Shown here: one piece after another, positions 20,202 through 29,686 of the stretch
How the letters are laid out: every line of letters begins with the position of its first letter
Numbering within the stretch: position 1 is the stretch's first letter
NCBI RefSeq assembly: GCF_023516435.1
Contig: NZ_CP097332.1
Span: 3,162,001-3,226,000 of the forward strand
DNA length: 64,000 bases
Direction of reading: 5' to 3'
Origin: Jatrophihabitans telluris
Lineage (GTDB): Bacteria; Actinomycetota; Actinomycetes; Mycobacteriales; Jatrophihabitantaceae
The notes under the pieces: model-generated
What the model saw: only the letters and a program-made list of their open reading frames with translations
Databases searched by the model: none
What the model was told of the DNA's origin: nothing
Position numbers and translations under genes: made by a program

Positions 20202-21193
20202 GTCGATCTCCCTGTTTCTGAGGGTCCGCGGTCTACTGGGTCATCGTGTCGAGTCGATGTTTCGATCACGGAACCTCCGGCCGGCGCACCGCCCACACCG
20301 GGGGCCGGCCGGCGCGAGAGTCGTTCCAGCAGGCGTGCGCGCGCGCCCAGGCCCAGTCGCAGCGCCAGCCGCAGCGGTGCGTGGCGCAGGCCCGGATAAC
20401 GCCCGGCCAGGTACGTCATCGCGCTGTGGTGGTGCTCGGCCAGCATCGCCGAGCGGTGCCGGGACGTGGAGTGGCCGCCGAGGTGGACGATCTCGGCCGA
20501 GGGCACGTAGACGTTGAGCCAGCCGGCCCGGTCCAGTCGCTCGCCGAGGTCGACGTCCTCGAAGTACATGAAGAACTTGGGATCGAAGCCGCCGACCGCG
20601 TCGAAGGCCACCCGCCGCACCAACACGCACGAGCCGGACAGCCAGCCCGCTGTGCGCTCGGTGACCGCGTCCTTCTCCCGCCGGTAGGCCGACGTCCACG
20701 GGTTCGTGGGCCAGAACCAGCCGAACAACGCGTGCCCGACGCCACGCCCCAGGGACGGAAGGGCGCGGGCGGACGGGTAGATCGCGCCGTCGCCGGTTCG
20801 GATGAGCGGACCCAACGCGCCCGCCCGTGGCCACCGGCTCGTGGCGGCGAGCAGGGCATCGAGCGTGTCCTCGCGCAGGATCACGTCGGGATTGGCGATG
20901 AGGACCCATTCGGTGGCCGTGGCCGCAACGCCGCGGTTGGCCGCCTGCCCGAAGCCGAGATTGCCACCGGTGCGCACCAGTTGCAGGCCCGGACGGATCA
21001 CCGCGCGTTCGACCGAACCATCGGTCGAGCCGTTGTCGGCGACCACCACGGGCACCGTAGAGCCATCGGCGAGCCGGACCGAGTCCAGGAACGCCGCCAG
21101 GGTGTCCCCCGGCGAGTACGTGACCGTGACCACGGACACCGGAGCCGGCGGTGTCGGCTGGGCGGGCGGTGTCATCGGTGTGGGCGGCGTCAT
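20198..21193 (-). CDS. wbbL: GT2 glycosyltransferase, WbbL-like rhamnosyltransferase
   Basis: Family 2 glycosyltransferase of 331 residues. Motifs in order: VSVVTVTYSPGDTLAAFLDSV, VVADNGSTDGS, GGNLGFGQAANRG, NPDVILRED (metal/nucleotide site), GWLSGSCVLVRRVAFDAVGGFD, FFMYFEDVDLGERLDRAGW. These and the place beside the guanylyltransferase match WbbL, which adds rhamnose from dTDP-rhamnose to GlcNAc-diphospho-lipid to start the peptidoglycan-arabinogalactan linker; here a similar rhamnosyl step in a surface glycan is likely. ATG 21193 overlaps the upstream GT4 stop (ATGA); a second ATG follows six codons later. Confidence 0.82.
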   Translation of the reverse strand: MTPPTPMTPPAQPTPPAPVSVVTVTYSPGDTLAAFLDSVRLADGSTVPVVVADNGSTDGSVERAVIRPGLQLVRTGGNLGFGQAANRGVAATATEWVLIANPDVILREDTLDALLAATSRWPRAGALGPLIRTGDGAIYPSARALPSLGRGVGHALFGWFWPTNPWTSAYRREKDAVTERTAGWLSGSCVLVRRVAFDAVGGFDPKFFMYFEDVDLGERLDRAGWLNVYVPSAEIVHLGGHSTSRHRSAMLAEHHHSAMTYLAGRYPGLRHAPLRLALRLGLGARARLLERLSRRPAPGVGGAPAGGSVIETSTRHDDPVDRGPSETGRST

Positions 21194-22320
21194 CGGGAAA
21201 GCGCCGTCCGGAACGCGTGCAGATGCGCCTGGGCGGCACGGTCCCAGGTGAACTCCGCGGCCCGGGCGATACCCGCCGCGGCCAGCTGCAAGCGGCGCCC
21301 GGGATCGTCGAGCAGGCCGGTGAGCGCCGCCGCGATCGAAGCTGCGTCGGTCTCGGTGTAGGCCACCGCGTCCCCGCCCACCTCGGGAAGGGCCAGGCGG
21401 CGGGTGGTGAGCACCGCCGTCCCGCACGCCATCGCCTCGAGCACGGGCAGGCCGAAGCCCTCGCCGAGGGCGGGATAGGCCACCACCTCGGCGCCGCCGA
21501 GCAGGGCGCGCAGAGACTCGACAGGAAGGTAACCGGGCCGCAACAGACGCAGCGACGGGGCGCTGCGTGTGACGGCCGCGACGGCGTCGTCGATCTCGGC
21601 GTCCCACCCGCGTCCACCGGCCAGCACCATGGCCGGCGCCCGGTCCCGGCCGGACGCTGCCTGCTGCCAGCCGCGCACCAGGTTCACCAGGTTCTTCCTC
21701 GGCTCGATCGTGCCCAGGAACGCGACGTAGTCCTGCGAACCGAGGTCGAGATCGCGGCGCAGCTGCTCGATCTCCGCGTCGCTGGGCCGGTGGAAGGTGG
21801 CCGAGTCCACGCCGTGGTGGGCCACCACGGCTCGCGCGGCCGCCGGGGACACCAGCCGGACGAGCTCGTCCCGGGTGGCGGCGGAGGGCACCACCAGGGC
21901 CGCGGCTCGTCGCACGGCCAGCCGCGTCGCTGCCCGGAAGAAGTGCCGTTTGAGCGGTTGGTGCAGGTCGGGATTGGAGAAGAAGGTGGCGTCGTGAAGG
22001 GTGACCACTACCGGAACCCGGCACGCGAGCGGCATCGTGTAATGCGGTGAGTGCACCACCTGCGCCCCGACCCGGCGGGCAAGAGCGGGCAAGGTGGTCT
22101 GTTCCCACACCATCCGGTTTCGCCGGGAAGCGATCCGTCCGCTCGCCGCGACCACCTCGGCGCCGGTCCGGCCGAATGCCTCGGCATCGTGAGCCTGCGC
22201 GGCCACCACCAGCGCCAGCCCGTCGGTGCGCGCCAGCGCCGGGATCAGCTCCTCGAGGTAGCGGCCCACACCACGTCGGTCGACCGGGATGGCGGTGGCG
22301 TCGAGCAGTACACGCAACAC
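21190..22320 (-). CDS. GT4-family glycosyltransferase
   Basis: GT-B glycosyltransferase of 376 residues: LRVLLDATAIPVDRRGVGRYLEELIPALA at the N-terminus, VVTLHDATFFSN, FLGTIEPRKNLVNLVRGW for the second Rossmann domain, and the donor-binding VAYPALGEGFGLPVLEAMACGTAVL with the E-x7-E pattern. Acceptor and donor are unknown; relatives are mannosyl- or rhamnosyltransferases. GTG 22320 is preferred because GGAG stands six bases upstream; ATG 22332 is possible but has no ribosome site. It is coupled to the downstream wbbL-like gene. Confidence 0.88.
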   Translation of the reverse strand: MLRVLLDATAIPVDRRGVGRYLEELIPALARTDGLALVVAAQAHDAEAFGRTGAEVVAASGRIASRRNRMVWEQTTLPALARRVGAQVVHSPHYTMPLACRVPVVVTLHDATFFSNPDLHQPLKRHFFRAATRLAVRRAAALVVPSAATRDELVRLVSPAAARAVVAHHGVDSATFHRPSDAEIEQLRRDLDLGSQDYVAFLGTIEPRKNLVNLVRGWQQAASGRDRAPAMVLAGGRGWDAEIDDAVAAVTRSAPSLRLLRPGYLPVESLRALLGGAEVVAYPALGEGFGLPVLEAMACGTAVLTTRRLALPEVGGDAVAYTETDAASIAAALTGLLDDPGRRLQLAAAGIARAAEFTWDRAAQAHLHAFRTALSR

Positions 22321-22407
22321 CGCGAGCTCCATCCGTTCCGGCCGGACCGGGCCCCGCGGGCTGGTCGCGACCTGTCTGTCGACTGGCGTGCCGGCCCGGC
22401 GTGAGCC

Positions 22408-22446
22408 GTCCGGGCGAACCGTGGAAGTTTACCGTCCGGCCCGGAC
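22408..22446 (-). terminator. Hairpin between two GT4 genes
   Basis: GTCCGGGC (22408-22415) and GCCCGGAC (22439-22446) form an 8-bp stem with a long loop in the 134-base gap between the GT4 genes, the widest gap in this part of the block. It may attenuate transcription; no T tract is present. Confidence 0.35.
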
Positions 22447-22454
22447 GCCGGCGG

Positions 22455-23579
22455 TCAATTCGCGCCCCGGACCAGGCTCCGATACAGCGCCCAGGCTCGT
22501 TCGGCGACCTTCGGCCAGGTGTAGCTCGCCGCCTGTGCGCGTCCGGCTGCGCTCAGCGACTCGGCGAGGCCCGGTTCGGTCAGCACCCGCTCGATGGCCG
22601 CCGCCAACGCACCGGCGTCCTCGCGCGCCACGACCAGCGCGGCCTGGCCCGCGACCTCCACCAGGGCAGGCGCGTCGGAACTGATGACCGGCGTCCCCGC
22701 GGCCATCGCCTCGGCGACGGGCAGCCCGAAACCCTCCGCACGACTGGGCATCAGCAGCGCTCGGGCACCGCGCAGCAGCAGGTGCAGCTCCGGGTCGGAC
22801 ACGCGTCCCAGCAGCTTCACCCGCTCGGCCGGTAGCCCGAGCCGCGCGGCGGCACCGACCAGGTCGAGACCGCCCCAGCCCGGCTGTCCGACGATGGCCA
22901 GAACCGGTCCGCCCGCGGCGGTTAGGGCCAGCGCGGCGAGCGCGACGTCGAGTCCCTTGCGGGGTTCCAGGGTGGCCAGCGACAGCACGTAGGGCCGTTC
23001 GTCGAGACCGAAGGCGGTCACCGCGGCGGCGACCGCGGCCGGGTCCGGCTCGGCCCGGAACGCCGCCGAGACGCCGGCGCCGAGCACGTGGACCCGCGCG
23101 GGTTCCAAGCCGGGCAGCACGCCCAGCAGCTCACGCGCCACCACCTGGCTCGGCACCGCGATCGCGGCGGCCTGCTCGACGGCACGCTCGGCCATCTCGA
23201 TGTGCCACCTGACCCCGCGCGGGGTCAGGGTCTCCGGGTGGGTCCAGGGAACGGTGTCGTGGATGGTGACCACCAGCGGGGCGCGGCTCGGCGGGGGCAG
23301 CAGGGGTGTCGGCGCGTGGACGAGGTCCGCGCGGGAAAGCCGCGGGCCGGACCGATGCTCCCAGGCCAGCACGAGCCCGCGGGCCGGCAACGGGAGCCGG
23401 GTCAGCGGGACACCGGCCGCGCGGGCCGCGGTGAGATCGCGGTGCCAGGCGGTCACGCCACGAACCCGATCCGAGGGATCGGCGGACTGCGCGAGCGCCG
23501 CGGCCAGTTCGACGCTGTAGCGGCCCGTCCCGCCCGGAACCGGGGCCAGGGCCTGCTCCAGCAGGAAGTCGATCCTCAG
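22455..23579 (-). CDS. GT4-family glycosyltransferase, probable CTG start
   Basis: GT-B glycosyltransferase, 374 residues if begun at CTG 23579. The second domain has YVLSLATLEPRKGLDVALAAL and ALLMPSRAEGFGLPVAEAMAAGTPV. The first ATG/GTG/TTG in frame is GTG 23456, but that would delete the first Rossmann strand. The frame upstream reads RIDFLLEQALAP then GGTGRYSVELAAALA, the normal GT4 N-terminus, and the only codon that can start it is CTG at 23579, overlapping the TGA of the upstream GT2 gene (CTGA). Translational coupling would explain a weak start codon. A sequencing error is a less likely alternative. Confidence 0.78.
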   Translation of the reverse strand: MRIDFLLEQALAPVPGGTGRYSVELAAALAQSADPSDRVRGVTAWHRDLTAARAAGVPLTRLPLPARGLVLAWEHRSGPRLSRADLVHAPTPLLPPPSRAPLVVTIHDTVPWTHPETLTPRGVRWHIEMAERAVEQAAAIAVPSQVVARELLGVLPGLEPARVHVLGAGVSAAFRAEPDPAAVAAAVTAFGLDERPYVLSLATLEPRKGLDVALAALALTAAGGPVLAIVGQPGWGGLDLVGAAARLGLPAERVKLLGRVSDPELHLLLRGARALLMPSRAEGFGLPVAEAMAAGTPVISSDAPALVEVAGQAALVVAREDAGALAAAIERVLTEPGLAESLSAAGRAQAASYTWPKVAERAWALYRSLVRGAN

Positions 23580-24556
23580 GCCGAGACCCGCAGCTCGGCC
23601 TGGGACAGATCCTCGCCCTGGTTGAAGCGCATCTTCTTCGTATGTTCGAGGCTGTCCTCGATGAGCATGCGGTTCGTGCGGATCAAGTCGGAGAGGATGC
23701 CGATGATCACGCTCATGAAGGACATGATCAGCAGGACGGCACCGACGAGCAGCGACTGCAGGTGACTGCCCGGAGAGTTGGTGAACTGCAGGATCAGGAA
23801 GCGGAGGAAGGGCAGCAGCCCGAGCGCGCCGAGGACGCCGGCCAGCCAGCTGAAGATCACGTACGGCTTGTACATGATGTAGGAGCGCACGATCGCGCCC
23901 GCCGACTTCAGGACGTGCTGGTAGCTGGAGTTGAACAGGCGGGACTCACGAGTCTTGGGGTTGGTGAGGATCGGCAGGCTGGCGATCTTGAGCTTCTTGT
24001 TACCCGCCTGGATGATCGTCTCCATGCAGTAGCTGAACCGGGTGATCGTGTTCAGCAGCATGATGCTCTCGCGCGAGTAGGCACGAAACCCGCTGGCGGC
24101 GTCGGGCAGATCGGTGCCGGCGGCGCGGTTGACGATGTTGCTGCCGAACTTCTGCAGCGCGACCTTGCCCCGGGAGAAGTGCTCGACCAGGTGGACCTGC
24201 CGGTCGCCGATCACGATGTCGGCCTCGCCGCGGATGATCGGCTGGACCAGGTCGGTGATCCGCTCCTGCGGGTACTGGTTGTCGCCGTCGGTGTTCACCA
24301 CGATGTCGGCACCGAGTTCGAGCGCTCGCTGGACGCCGTCGTGGAAGGACCGGCCCAGGCCGCGGTTGCGCGCGTGACGGACGAAGTGCGTGACGCCGTA
24401 GGACTTGGCGACATCGACCGTCCGGTCGGAGGACCCGTCGTCGATGATCAACACGATGATCTCGTCGATACCGGGGATCGACTTCGGGATCGACTCAAGG
24501 ACGAGCGGCAGAGTCTCTTCTTCGTTCAGGCAGGGAACCTGGACCACGAGTCGCAC
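23576..24556 (-). CDS. GT2 glycosyltransferase, polyprenyl-phosphate type, membrane anchored
   Basis: Family 2 glycosyltransferase of 326 residues, like dolichyl/undecaprenyl-phosphate mannosyl- or glucosyltransferases: VQVPCLNEEETLPLVLESIP, IIDDGSSDRTVDVAKSYG, RNRGLGRSFHDGVQRALELGADI, NTDGDNQYP as the DxD region and ASGFRAYSRES. Two hydrophobic segments (about 225-250 and 262-285) anchor the C-terminus. It would make a lipid-linked sugar donor or modify a lipid-linked glycan on the cytoplasmic face. GTG 24556 is the start. It follows the YfhO-type gene by 93 bases and overlaps the next GT4 gene. Confidence 0.88.
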   Translation of the reverse strand: MRLVVQVPCLNEEETLPLVLESIPKSIPGIDEIIVLIIDDGSSDRTVDVAKSYGVTHFVRHARNRGLGRSFHDGVQRALELGADIVVNTDGDNQYPQERITDLVQPIIRGEADIVIGDRQVHLVEHFSRGKVALQKFGSNIVNRAAGTDLPDAASGFRAYSRESIMLLNTITRFSYCMETIIQAGNKKLKIASLPILTNPKTRESRLFNSSYQHVLKSAGAIVRSYIMYKPYVIFSWLAGVLGALGLLPFLRFLILQFTNSPGSHLQSLLVGAVLLIMSFMSVIIGILSDLIRTNRMLIEDSLEHTKKMRFNQGEDLSQAELRVSA

Positions 24557-24649
24557 GGAATGAACCTCACTTAGTCGTGAACCGGTCGCCGGGGCCCCAA
24601 GGGCCGCGGCCGCGGGTCAGCCGGCCACCGGTGGATAGCCGCAGTGATA

Positions 24650-27559
24650 CTACCGTGACCGCGCCGTGTCACCGGTTGTGCGCGCATGGGAAACCACGCG
24701 CCGACGCCGCCACCACAGCAGGACGAGCACGGCGAAGATCACCCAGGACAGGGCCGACGCCGCGGTTCCCAGCCTCAGTCCCGGCACCGTGTAACGCAGC
24801 ACGACCCGGTGCTGTCCGGCCGGAACGTCCACCGCGACCATCGCGTTGTTGGCCGGGACCAGGGGAACCGTCCGGCCGTCCACGCTCGCCGACCAGCCGG
24901 GCTGTTGCATGGAGTCGGCGACTACGAGATAGCCCGAGCCCTGAGCGTCCACATCGACATCGAGCGTGCTCTCGGCGTCATCGGCGACTGTGACCTTGGC
25001 GCCGCTCCCGGAGGCGGCCGGGGCAGCCGAATCCAGGATCACGCCGCCGTCGGGCAGGCCGGCCTTCAGCGCGGCCAGGCGCTGAACGGGGTCGGTGACC
25101 ACGCTCGACCGGGAGGCCCAGTGGACGCGCGACACCGCCGACAGACGCCGGTACACGATCGCGCCACCATCGCTGTGGACGAGTTTGAGGTTGTCCTTGA
25201 CCGGGGCGATCGTGCCGCACGACGGGACGCCCGCCGCCCCGGAGACGTCGAACGTGCCCGCGGCACCGGTCGTCCAGACCTTGGCCGTCACCGCGGTACC
25301 GGCCGGGATGTCCTCGCCGGGAACCGCGATCGAGATCTGGTTGGGGGATGAGAAACCGCCGCCGAGCGAGCGGGCCCCCGAGATCGTCCCGGTCGGGGTC
25401 TGGACCTCGGCATGCACGGTCACCCCGGGCTCGGCGGTGCCGGGCAGTCCGTGCGGGAACGCCACAGTCACCGCGCGCAGCGGCCCGGCCAGCGACGGGC
25501 AGGTGAGCTGCTGGCCGTTGCCGGCGGGGAAGGTCGTCGCGGTCGGCGGCACGGCCACGACGGTCCCCGGAATCTCGTAGTCGTCGCCCACGAAGTACTT
25601 CACCGCCAGCTGGTCGAGCACCTTGAGATCGCCGGCCGTCTTGGCGTTCAGCGCCGCTTCGTGGAACTGGGAGAACGTGGGGGTGAGCATCGCCTGCGGG
25701 TCGACGCTGGTGAGCAGCTCCTTCCAGGAATCCTGGGTGAACTCGTGCCCGACCGGAGTGCGCAGCCCGTAGTACACCGACGTCGCCGGGTACAGGATGT
25801 TGTCGCTGGAGGCGAAGCGATCACCGCCGAGGTTGGCCTCCAGGAAGGAATGGGTCGTCGTCACCGGGTAGAAGTTGTCGCGGTTGTTGGTGGGCATCGC
25901 CTCGCGGAAGAACGTGACGCTCTGGCCCACCGCCAGCACCGGCAGCAGCACGATCGCCACGATCCGCAGCCAGCGCGGGCCGATCAGCGCCCCGGCCAGC
26001 AGCAGGAAGCCGGCGATCAGCAGTTCCACGCCGGCCCGGGTGGCCTTGGAGAAGTAGTGCAGCTGCCGGGCGACGGCAGCCTGGGTGTGGGCGTCCTTGA
26101 GCGCGGCCGCCAGGACGAGCGCGATGACGGCGGTGAGCAGGCCGCCGGCGATCCACCCGCCCGGGCCCTGCAGCACGCGGGCCAGCGGACCCCGGCCCTG
26201 GGCGCCGATAGCCGACAGCACCCGGGAATCGGTTTCCGGCTCGTCGGCAGCTTCCTCGATCGGTTGCGCCTCAGCGGCGGCGGCGGTGTCAGTCGGCTCG
26301 GCCGGACCGATCAGGCCGTTGATCCGCATCAGCCGGTCGAAGCCGAGACCGGCCAGGGCGGCGACCAGGAAGCCGAACAGCGAGCGGATCCGCCCGATGG
26401 CGTTGTTGGAGAAGACCGGCAGGTGCTGCAGGGCCGCCAGTGGCGGGCCACCGAACCAGCACACGACGACGACCACGACCAGGGTGACGGTCAGGATCGC
26501 GCCGGCGCTGCGGGCCACACCATCGCTGCCGCGCATACGCGAGCGCGCGAAGACCGCGGCCAGGGCCAGCACGATGGTGATCGCCCCGATGTATGCGACG
26601 TTCTCGATCGGGTTGGTAGGAGTCAGCGACTGCCCGTTGACGCAGGTGCCCTGGGAGTCACCCGCGAAGGTGGTCACCAGACTCGACAGGCTGGAGTGGA
26701 AGCTCGGAAGCTGCTGGCGGTAGTCGAGGTTGACGGTCTTCAGCTGCTTGGCGAAGGGCCAGAGCTGGAAGGCCGACAGGCCGAAGCCCAGCGCCAGCGC
26801 ACCGACCGCGTAACCCAGACCGGCGACGATCGGGCGCAGATCACGCCGGTGCAGCACCACCAGGCGTACGAGGAAGTACGGTGCCGCCGCGTAGATGGCC
26901 ATCCCGGTGACGGACGGGAAGCCGCCCAACAGCATCGACATCACGACCACGGCCAGCGGCAACATCGAGCTCGCCCGTTTGCGTTGCACCAACAGTTCGG
27001 TCGACCAGAACAGCGCCGGGATCAGCGCGGCGACTCTGGTCTGGGGCCAGTTGCTCCACATCACCATGAAGGAGCTGGTCGCGAAGATGATGCCGGCCAG
27101 GATGCCCGCCGCCCGGGAGGCCCGCAGCCGCCGCAGGTAGAGCACCATCCCGCCGATGGCGACGGCGAATTCGGTCAGCTTGACGAAGGCCGGGGCCAGC
27201 CAGAGCGGCAGGACGAAATACGGCCAGGACAGCGGGGAGAACTGGCCGCCGTTGGGGATGCCGCCGAGGGAGAAACCGCCCACCGAGCGCGTCGACCAAC
27301 TCGGAAAGTGCCCGTGCAGCAACGAGGTCCGGATCTGCGCCACGGTCGGCAAGATCGTGTCCAGGGTGTCGCCACGGCAGATGTTGCTGTTGGCGATGTC
27401 GACCCCGTTCGCCGACTGCCACGGCACGTAGCGGGTGAACAGGTTGGCGTCGATGAGGGTGGCCCCGCCGACCAGCGCCTGTCCGATGGTGGCGACGACG
27501 AACAACCCCAGAAGACCGAACATGAGCCTGTCGATCCAGCTCGATCGCATGCCACGCAC
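24650..27559 (-). CDS. YfhO-type large integral membrane protein
   Basis: Polytopic membrane protein of 969 residues. Many hydrophobic segments span residues 10-560, with a charged loop near 400-450 (TDTAAAAEAQPIEEAADEPETD). A large extracytoplasmic C-terminal domain (about 570-920, with the motif STLDVDVDAQGSGYLVVADSMQQPGWSASVDG split across two strands) is followed by a last transmembrane helix and a basic tail. This layout matches YfhO-family proteins, GT-C-like candidates for transferring sugars from polyprenyl-phosphate donors. The GT2 next door could make such a donor. Start GTG 27559; ATG 27550 is also possible. Confidence 0.78.
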   Translation of the reverse strand: MRGMRSSWIDRLMFGLLGLFVVATIGQALVGGATLIDANLFTRYVPWQSANGVDIANSNICRGDTLDTILPTVAQIRTSLLHGHFPSWSTRSVGGFSLGGIPNGGQFSPLSWPYFVLPLWLAPAFVKLTEFAVAIGGMVLYLRRLRASRAAGILAGIIFATSSFMVMWSNWPQTRVAALIPALFWSTELLVQRKRASSMLPLAVVVMSMLLGGFPSVTGMAIYAAAPYFLVRLVVLHRRDLRPIVAGLGYAVGALALGFGLSAFQLWPFAKQLKTVNLDYRQQLPSFHSSLSSLVTTFAGDSQGTCVNGQSLTPTNPIENVAYIGAITIVLALAAVFARSRMRGSDGVARSAGAILTVTLVVVVVVCWFGGPPLAALQHLPVFSNNAIGRIRSLFGFLVAALAGLGFDRLMRINGLIGPAEPTDTAAAAEAQPIEEAADEPETDSRVLSAIGAQGRGPLARVLQGPGGWIAGGLLTAVIALVLAAALKDAHTQAAVARQLHYFSKATRAGVELLIAGFLLLAGALIGPRWLRIVAIVLLPVLAVGQSVTFFREAMPTNNRDNFYPVTTTHSFLEANLGGDRFASSDNILYPATSVYYGLRTPVGHEFTQDSWKELLTSVDPQAMLTPTFSQFHEAALNAKTAGDLKVLDQLAVKYFVGDDYEIPGTVVAVPPTATTFPAGNGQQLTCPSLAGPLRAVTVAFPHGLPGTAEPGVTVHAEVQTPTGTISGARSLGGGFSSPNQISIAVPGEDIPAGTAVTAKVWTTGAAGTFDVSGAAGVPSCGTIAPVKDNLKLVHSDGGAIVYRRLSAVSRVHWASRSSVVTDPVQRLAALKAGLPDGGVILDSAAPAASGSGAKVTVADDAESTLDVDVDAQGSGYLVVADSMQQPGWSASVDGRTVPLVPANNAMVAVDVPAGQHRVVLRYTVPGLRLGTAASALSWVIFAVLVLLWWRRRRVVSHARTTGDTARSR

Positions 27560-27658
27560 GAGGGCGCCCTCACCACCAGACCATGTCGCGCGGCCCGGGG
27601 TGACTGCGCATCGGAGGGAGTCTAACGGACCGCCTCGGACGTCCGATCAGACGATCCG

Positions 27659-29593
27659 TCAGCCGATAGTGCGGCAGGACAGCAACCGATTACTGCCCGC
27701 GCCGGCCACGTTGATGCCGAAAACGCAGATCTGGTGGCGACCGGTGGGGACCGCGACCGGCACGCTGAAGCCGACCTGGTTGCCGGCCAGGTGATAGCGC
27801 GACTGGATGTCCGGACGGGCGGAGGACGCAGCGAAGGAATAGCCCTTCGCCCCGACGTAGACGTGTACCCGGCCGTTCGGGCCACCGTTGAGGTTGGGGT
27901 CGAAGGTCCACCCGCTGAACCGCACCGTGCCCGCCCCGCCCGGATGGCCGGACACCCTCGTCACCGATTCGGTCTGGCCGATCGGGCTGTCACTGGCCGT
28001 CAGCACGACGCAGCCCAGCAGGACGTCGGACTGGCCGCTGGCGGCGGCGAAGGCACACACCTTGTGCGCGCCGTTCGGCACCGGCATCGTGACCGAGAAG
28101 CCGAGCAGGTCGGATCCGGACCCGACGCTGGCCTGGACGTCCGGCCGGGCGAGTGCCGACGTACTGGACTTGCCGGTCCCGTCGACGTAGGTGTGAACGC
28201 GGCCGGTTCCCGCCGTGCTGGCCGGATCCCAGACCCAGCCGGTGAGGACTGCCGTGTGCCCGTCCTGCAACACCACGGAATCGAGGTGGCCGGTCAAGGA
28301 GTTCGAGGTGCCGGCGAACCAGGCCTGCGGGATGTTCATCGCGTCGGCCAGCTCGAAACCGGTCGTCGAGACCGACCGCGCCTGACCGCCGCCCGTGCCG
28401 TAGACGGTGGCCGCGGTGATCCGGCCGCCCCATTGGCCGTGCCCGTCCCGGGTGTTGATGACGATCTTGGCCAGGCTGCTCAGGCCGTAGTAGGAGGCGA
28501 CCGCGCGCTGGCTCACGGTCCTGGACCACCCGAGGTACGGGTCGCCACTGGAAGCCTCGTACGGGTCGGCCTTGGCGACCAGATACGGCTGGCCGCCGTC
28601 GGTGGTCCAGCCCCCGTTCGAGGCTGAGAACTGCGCGAAGATGGTGCTCGAGCCGTACCTGAGGACGCGGCCGGCGGTCGCGACGACCGCTGCCTCGGAG
28701 CCGGTCTCCTCGCCGTAGACCAGTCCACCGCCGGCGGCGTCGTGTTCCTTGCCCGCATAGACCTGGCAGGAGGTGGTGTCGCAGATGTCATAGCTGTTGG
28801 ACGCGTTGTGCTCCACCGCGTAACGCGCGTAGCTGCGAGCGGCGACCGCCTGGGCCTGCACCGCCGCAGCCTGCCAGGACGAGGGCATCTCGCGGGGGAC
28901 GACACCGCGCACGTAATCGTCCAGGCCCACCTTGTTGACCGTGATCTCGCCGGCGCCGGACCGGACCGCGCCCAGCGTCCCTCGATACACCGTCGAGCTG
29001 CCGTCGGACAGCCAGCGCCGCACCCGCCCGGAACTGGCGCTGAACGCGGCGCTGGTGGCCGCCACGGTGAAGGAGGTGTGCCAGGCCCCGGCGCTGAGAT
29101 AAGCCACCGCGAAACCCGATCCGGACGGCGTCAGGCGCCAGCGGCTGGCCCCGGCCACCGACAGGGCTTTGGAGCCGCCGCTCCAGCTGAGCGTCAGGCC
29201 CGCTCCGGTGCCGATGGTGGTGACGGCTCCGTCAGAGGTCAGACCCACCCGGACGGAGCTACCGGCGAGCGCGGCCAGGCTCGTGCCCGGATAGTAGAAG
29301 GCGAGGATCTGCTGGTAGGTCAGGCCCGCGCCGGCCGCGCCGCGCGCTCCGTACTGGCTCAGACCGTGGCCGTGGCCGTTGCCGTTGCCCACGATGGTCC
29401 AGCTGCCCGGGGCGGTGGCCTTGAGGTACTCGGCACCGGCCGCGGAACTCTGCGGTGTGAACGAGGCGAACGACAGGCCCGCCACGCTGAGGACAGCCAC
29501 CGCGGCCGCGACCGCCCGCTGCCGAGGGGTACGGCCGAGCCGGTGGGCCTTGCCGACCCGGTCGGGCCGGATCGCGAACGGTGACGCTGACAC
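27659..29593 (-). CDS. SpoIID/LytB-domain secreted protein with C-terminal repeats
   Basis: Exported protein of 644 residues. After a basic N-terminus and a signal anchor (AVAAAVAVLSVAGLSFASF) comes a SpoIID/LytB domain: IVGNGNGHGHGLSQYGARGA near residue 70, then VNKVGLDDYVRGVVPREMPSSW, AVQAQAVAARSYARY and FSASNGGWT. SpoIID is a peptidoglycan lytic transglycosylase that acts on denuded glycan. Two related modules of about 90 residues follow (GHLDSVVLQDGHTAVLTGWVWDP and ESVTRVSGHPGG with RFSGWTFDPN), probably wall-binding. GTG 29593 is chosen because GGAGG stands eight bases before it; GTG 29641 extends the frame without a ribosome site. The place inside a glycan-export block suggests a wall-remodelling role. 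Confidence 0.87.
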   Translation of the reverse strand: MSASPFAIRPDRVGKAHRLGRTPRQRAVAAAVAVLSVAGLSFASFTPQSSAAGAEYLKATAPGSWTIVGNGNGHGHGLSQYGARGAAGAGLTYQQILAFYYPGTSLAALAGSSVRVGLTSDGAVTTIGTGAGLTLSWSGGSKALSVAGASRWRLTPSGSGFAVAYLSAGAWHTSFTVAATSAAFSASSGRVRRWLSDGSSTVYRGTLGAVRSGAGEITVNKVGLDDYVRGVVPREMPSSWQAAAVQAQAVAARSYARYAVEHNASNSYDICDTTSCQVYAGKEHDAAGGGLVYGEETGSEAAVVATAGRVLRYGSSTIFAQFSASNGGWTTDGGQPYLVAKADPYEASSGDPYLGWSRTVSQRAVASYYGLSSLAKIVINTRDGHGQWGGRITAATVYGTGGGQARSVSTTGFELADAMNIPQAWFAGTSNSLTGHLDSVVLQDGHTAVLTGWVWDPASTAGTGRVHTYVDGTGKSSTSALARPDVQASVGSGSDLLGFSVTMPVPNGAHKVCAFAAASGQSDVLLGCVVLTASDSPIGQTESVTRVSGHPGGAGTVRFSGWTFDPNLNGGPNGRVHVYVGAKGYSFAASSARPDIQSRYHLAGNQVGFSVPVAVPTGRHQICVFGINVAGAGSNRLLSCRTIG

Positions 29594-29601
29594 AGCCGTG
29601 G

Positions 29602-29643
29602 CCTCCAGATGCAACGGGGCAGGGCGTGGCCGGAGGGCCACGC
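29602..29643 (-). promoter_or_regulatory. Leader of the SpoIID gene: ribosome site and hairpin
   Basis: GGAGG (29606-29602, minus strand) decides the SpoIID start. Immediately upstream is a perfect 8-bp hairpin, GCGTGGCC/GGCCACGC with a 4-base loop (29624-29643), between this gene and the glycosyltransferase before it. It could be a terminator for the upstream gene or an mRNA-stabilising element. Confidence 0.45.
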
Positions 29644-29686
29644 GATCCCCTCCCCTATCGGCGGGTGCGCTTGTCGATCAAGGAGC

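Noticed and set aside
25412-27625. A 737-codon plus-strand frame opposite the YfhO-type gene
   Set aside because: Its Arg/Gln/Gly/Asp-rich sequence mirrors hydrophobic codons; the membrane protein on the other strand is credible.
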